Positions 61,567-64,000 of a DNA stretch of 64,000 nt are shown here, piece by piece. This DNA comes from Candidatus Limnocylindrales bacterium (GTDB lineage Bacteria > Moduliflexota > Moduliflexia > Moduliflexales > JAUQPW01), in NCBI GenBank assembly GCA_035559535.1, contig DATMBG010000042.1, positions 62,001-126,000 of the forward strand. The letters run 5' to 3'. A program made the position numbers and the translations under genes. The notes under the pieces are model-generated. The model saw nothing but the letters and a program-made list of their open reading frames with translations. It searched no databases and was not told the DNA's origin. Positions within the stretch are counted from its first letter, which is position 1. The number at the start of each line of letters is the position of its first letter.

Positions 61567-62583
61567 ATGCAACTTTCCATTGATAAAAATAGCGGCTTCT
61601 CGATCAAGGCACAGCTTGCCGAGCAGATCAAATTCTTGATCAAGACTGGTAAACTGCAGCCCCATGAACGGCTTCCGACGGTTCGACAGCTGGCCGGCTT
61701 TCTAAGGATAAATCAGAATACCGTCTTTACCGTTTATAAAGAGTTGGAAAAGGAAAAGTTTCTTTATTGCTTACATGGTAAGGGGTGCTTTGTAGCCGAG
61801 CAGAAGGCCCGAACGGAGGAGAAAAACATGTCCGAGCTCCTGGAAATTTTGGAGGAGGCAATTGCCAAGGCAAAGGCGAAAGGGATTAGCCCAGAAGAGT
61901 TTGCTCTGGCCGCTTTCAGTAGAGCCCAGATGGAAGCCAGGAAGAAACCTCGTCCCCTCGAAGTTCATTTCATCGAGTGTAACCAGGCGGATTTGAAATT
62001 CTACAAAGAGCAACTGGAGAAGGAGGTTGGGATTGAAATTAAGACCTTTCTGGTAGATGAGGTAGAGCGGCAAATCAACACTGGATATTATCCTTCGAAG
62101 GATATAGATCTCGCGGTGACGACCTTCTTTCATTTGCATGAAATCAAGGAGCTCTTGAAAAATGCCCCCTTTGAGGTTATCGGAATTATGGCGGGTCCTC
62201 ATATTAAAACGCTCATGGAGTTGTCCAGTTTACCGGAGAAAACCCGGCTTGGAATTGTGTGTATTAGCTGGCGTGGAGTTAAAAACATGGAGGGATCCAT
62301 CCTTAACTCGGGACTTACCAACGTCATTCCGATTCCTTTTCCTATGACCGATCTGGCTTTATTTAAGGAGAAAATTCAACAGGTAGATACCGTTTTAACT
62401 TCCCAGGCCTGCTTTGAGAAAGTTAAAGCTCAATTACCTCCCCAGGTAAAATTGATCGTATATGACCGGGTGTTAGACCAGGGAGGAATCCAGATGCTGA
62501 AAGAGGCTATTGAGGAAATCCGGCAGAGGAAGCAGAAAGGGATTGAAAGTCAACAACCGGACTCTGGAAGCCAACCCGGGTAG
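61567..62583 (+). CDS. GntR-family transcriptional regulator
   Basis: 338 residues. The winged helix-turn-helix is at the N terminus: QLAEQIKFLIKTGKLQPHERLPTVRQLAGFL and NQNTVFTVYKELE (YtrA/GntR). A helical linker (about 90-130) leads to a C-terminal region of beta-alpha units that looks like a periplasmic-binding-like effector domain (VIGIMAGPHIK, LGIVCISWRG). It starts at the ATG 61567; a TTG two codons upstream is possible. Its own promoter and operator lie upstream. The next gene, the EamA transporter, has a similar palindrome before it, so it may be the target. Confidence 0.88.
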   Translation: MQLSIDKNSGFSIKAQLAEQIKFLIKTGKLQPHERLPTVRQLAGFLRINQNTVFTVYKELEKEKFLYCLHGKGCFVAEQKARTEEKNMSELLEILEEAIAKAKAKGISPEEFALAAFSRAQMEARKKPRPLEVHFIECNQADLKFYKEQLEKEVGIEIKTFLVDEVERQINTGYYPSKDIDLAVTTFFHLHEIKELLKNAPFEVIGIMAGPHIKTLMELSSLPEKTRLGIVCISWRGVKNMEGSILNSGLTNVIPIPFPMTDLALFKEKIQQVDTVLTSQACFEKVKAQLPPQVKLIVYDRVLDQGGIQMLKEAIEEIRQRKQKGIESQQPDSGSQPG

Positions 62584-62675
62584 GATATCCCGTTTCTATG
62601 TGACCCCTCTGGAAAAGGGGTCTGGATTACCAGACCTTCCTTTAGTTTCTAAGGGTTGTTTTCTTTTTCCAGCTT

Positions 62676-62693
62676 GTTCTAGTTTTTTAGAAC
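62676..62693 (+). promoter_or_regulatory. Possible GntR-type operator before the transporter
   Basis: GTTCTA-GTTTTT-TAGAAC is a perfect 6-bp inverted repeat. It resembles the GTTATAG/CTATAAC site upstream of the GntR gene. Further AGAAC and TATATAACC follow. Confidence 0.4.
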
Positions 62694-62736
62694 ATTAGAA
62701 CTATATAACCTCGCAACAACCGGGTGGTTTTTCTTC

Positions 62737-62764
62737 GTAGGGGCGTAAGGCCTTACGCCCCTAC
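62737..62764. repeat. 28-bp palindrome, consensus
   Basis: Exact consensus, 32 bp before the transporter start. Confidence 0.95.
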
Positions 62765-62796
62765 AAAGTTTTGAAAAGTTAATCTAACTCAAGGCT

Positions 62797-63849
62797 ATGA
62801 AGAAGGATAGGCGAAAGACTCATCATGCAGGCGTAAAGCGTTTAAACGTAAGTTCCTCTTCTGTTGGAGGGAAATCCCAAAAAGCTCTTCTCTTTATGGC
62901 ATTTGCCCTGATTTATGTGGTTTGGGGATCGACCTATCTGGCCATGCGTTTTGCCATTGAAGCGATCCCACCTTTTCTCATGATAGGTATACGATTCTTG
63001 ATTGCAGGGTCCATTCTTTACAACTGGGCCCGTTTTCAGAGTGCTTCTAAACCTACCCGCAAACATTGGGGGAACGCTACCATTATTGGAATCTTACTTC
63101 CGGCCTTTGGTACCGGTGGAGTAGCCTGGGCCGAACAATTTGTCCCTACCGGTTCTTGTAAGGGCGTAAGGCCTTACGCCCCTACTTTTATCCACCATGC
63201 CCATGTGGATGATTTTGATCGATGCCTTCCGACCGGGGGGACACGACCAAATCTACGGGTCCTGATCGGACTTATCGCCGGGTTTATCGGAGTCGCCCTT
63301 TTGATAGGTCCCGGAATCCTTACCGAAGAGGGTAAAAACATAGATCCCATGGGAGCGGTTGTTTTGATTGCCGCTGCCATTTCATGGGCGGAGGGTTCCA
63401 TCTTCTCCCGCCATGCTATTCTCCAGCCGGTTCCTTTCCAGACAGCAGGGATGGAAATGCTTGTAGGAGGTATACTCATGACCACCCTGGGACTCCTCCT
63501 GGGAGAAGGTTCTCGTATCCATCTTACCACACTTTCTGCGCGTTCCCTGCTTTCACTTTTATATCTCATTGTATTCGGTTCTCTTATAACCTATGTGGCT
63601 TATATCTGGTTACTCAAGAAAACTTCTGTAGCGGCTGTACCCACCTATGCCTAGGTTAATCCCATGGTTGCCATTTTTCTTGGCTGATGGCTTGCCGAGG
63701 AGGCTATTGGGTTAAGAATACTTCTGGCGGCCGCCATTATCATAGGTTCCGTAGCCGTAATTATTGGACAACAGGAGCGCCCATCGCCTCGAACTTCCAT
63801 ATTCCCGCGTATACTCCGGATCCAGACCCGTCATGAGTTGAATGGTTAA
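62797..63849 (+). pseudogene. EamA/DMT-family transporter, disrupted
   Basis: The frame gives a drug/metabolite transporter start (VVWGSTYLAMRFAIEAIPP, AEQFVPTG). A palindromic repeat lies inside at 63152-63185 and puts 37 bases between the VPTG codons and the next recognisable codons, against about 18 expected. After it the true DMT sequence STMPMWMILIDAFRPGG is in another frame until a 6-G run at 63235-63240, where the frame returns (GGTRPNLRVLIGLIAGFIGVALLIGP). Near the end TAG (63652-63654) falls where TYAYVNP is expected, and TGA (63688-63690) follows LG. Beyond it the frame continues as WLAEEAIGLRILLAAAIIIG to TAA at 63849. One palindrome, two compensating frameshifts and two stops make it a pseudogene unless sequencing errors explain them. 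Confidence 0.88.
63152..63185. repeat. Palindrome inside the transporter gene
   Basis: GTTCTTGTAAGGGCGTAAGG then CCTTACGCCCCTAC; one base in the left arm differs (AAGGGCG for AGGGGCG). Sits inside the EamA coding sequence. Confidence 0.95.
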
Positions 63850-63890
63850 TGGATCTCAGAGGAAACTTTAAAGGAGGTAAAGCGAAAGCG

Positions 63891-64000
63891 ATGACCCCGA
63901 CCGTAACAAAACAGGAACTGGAGCAACTCTTGCTGGAAACCCCCTTTGCAAAAATTTATGGATTCAAAATCCATGAGATCGGAGAGGGTCTATGTACCGT
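63891..64000 (+). CDS. Hotdog thioesterase (PaaI type), 5' part
   Basis: 36 codons run off the right edge. They read FAKIYGFKIHEIGEGLCTV, the early strand-helix pattern of PaaI/YdiI-type acyl-CoA thioesterases. AAGGAGGT precedes the ATG at 63891. The catalytic residues are outside the window. It fits the acyl-CoA genes in the window. Confidence 0.65.
   Translation, partial: MTPTVTKQELEQLLLETPFAKIYGFKIHEIGEGLCT

Noticed and set aside
55374-63185. CRISPR array
   Set aside because: The repeats are palindromic, irregularly spaced by hundreds to thousands of bases and separated by genes.
63652-63690. Selenocysteine or readthrough at TGA in the transporter
   Set aside because: A TAG 34 bases before it and frame changes at the palindrome point to decay; DMT proteins have no Sec position.

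Overview
The window is a chromosomal segment of a Gram-negative bacterium. The evidence for an outer membrane is two heptosyltransferase-like GT9 enzymes, a lipid-core-type GT2 enzyme, lipoproteins and a TldD/TldE pair. GC content looks moderate, near 45-48% by eye. The gene mix is adenosylcobalamin-dependent ribonucleotide reductase, a c-di-GMP-I riboswitch, a UGA-decoded selenoprotein, XdhC and LarC metal-cofactor proteins, E1/E2 pyruvate dehydrogenase, an Mxa/Bat-like VWA cluster and aromatic acyl-CoA genes. This fits an uncultured lineage of the Desulfobacterota, NC10 or Tectomicrobia kind, but there is no rRNA or marker that fixes the phylum. No rRNA, tRNA, CRISPR array, prophage or transposase gene was found.

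Layout. 0-10.7 kb: a histidine kinase tail, a GAF-PAS-GGDEF-EAL protein, a convergent class II ribonucleotide reductase whose leader carries a c-di-GMP-I riboswitch, a PP2C-like phosphatase, a glycine-zipper lipoprotein and an M1-peptidase-like exported protein. 10.8-19.5 kb (minus): MreB, a response regulator, an aldo/keto reductase and a four-gene MxaA-MxaC-MxaK-MxaL/Bat-like cluster. 19.7-41.2 kb (mostly minus): a PD-(D/E)XK protein, XdhC, LarC, Nudix, a BoxB-like diiron oxygenase, two enoyl-CoA hydratases, a lone NuoA, PduO, LipA, a selenoprotein, a PHP phosphatase, pyruvate dehydrogenase E2/E1beta/E1alpha, a sigma-70 factor, an alpha/beta hydrolase and TldE/TldD. 41.5-46.4 kb (plus): a ferritin-like protein, a second PD-(D/E)XK protein, PrmC, a DnaQ exonuclease-WYL fusion and MurA. 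46.9-54.2 kb: two methyltransferases, a proline-rich repeat protein, two tandem acyl-CoA ligases and a repeat protein of unknown function. 54.3-60.0 kb (plus): five glycosyltransferases. 60.6-64 kb: a DUF169 protein, a GntR regulator with its own promoter and operator, a wrecked EamA transporter and the start of a thioesterase.

How genes fit together. PduO makes adenosylcobalamin, the cofactor of the class II reductase. LipA makes the lipoyl group used by the pyruvate dehydrogenase E2 close by. The GGDEF-EAL enzyme makes or degrades the ligand of the riboswitch that precedes the reductase gene next to it. XdhC and LarC both handle metal cofactors.

Intergenic DNA is unusually rich in repeats. 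One is a 28-40 bp perfect palindrome, clustered with about a dozen copies between 55.3 and 63.2 kb. It supplies stop codons to two genes and sits inside the broken transporter. A second class is long G-rich/C-rich mirrored hairpins inside minus-strand operons. A third is a roughly 100 bp dispersed element with two copies in opposite orientation. The strongest points for follow-up are the c-di-GMP riboswitch on a ribonucleotide reductase gene, the selenoprotein, the palindrome family with its pseudogene, and the DnaQ-WYL fusion.
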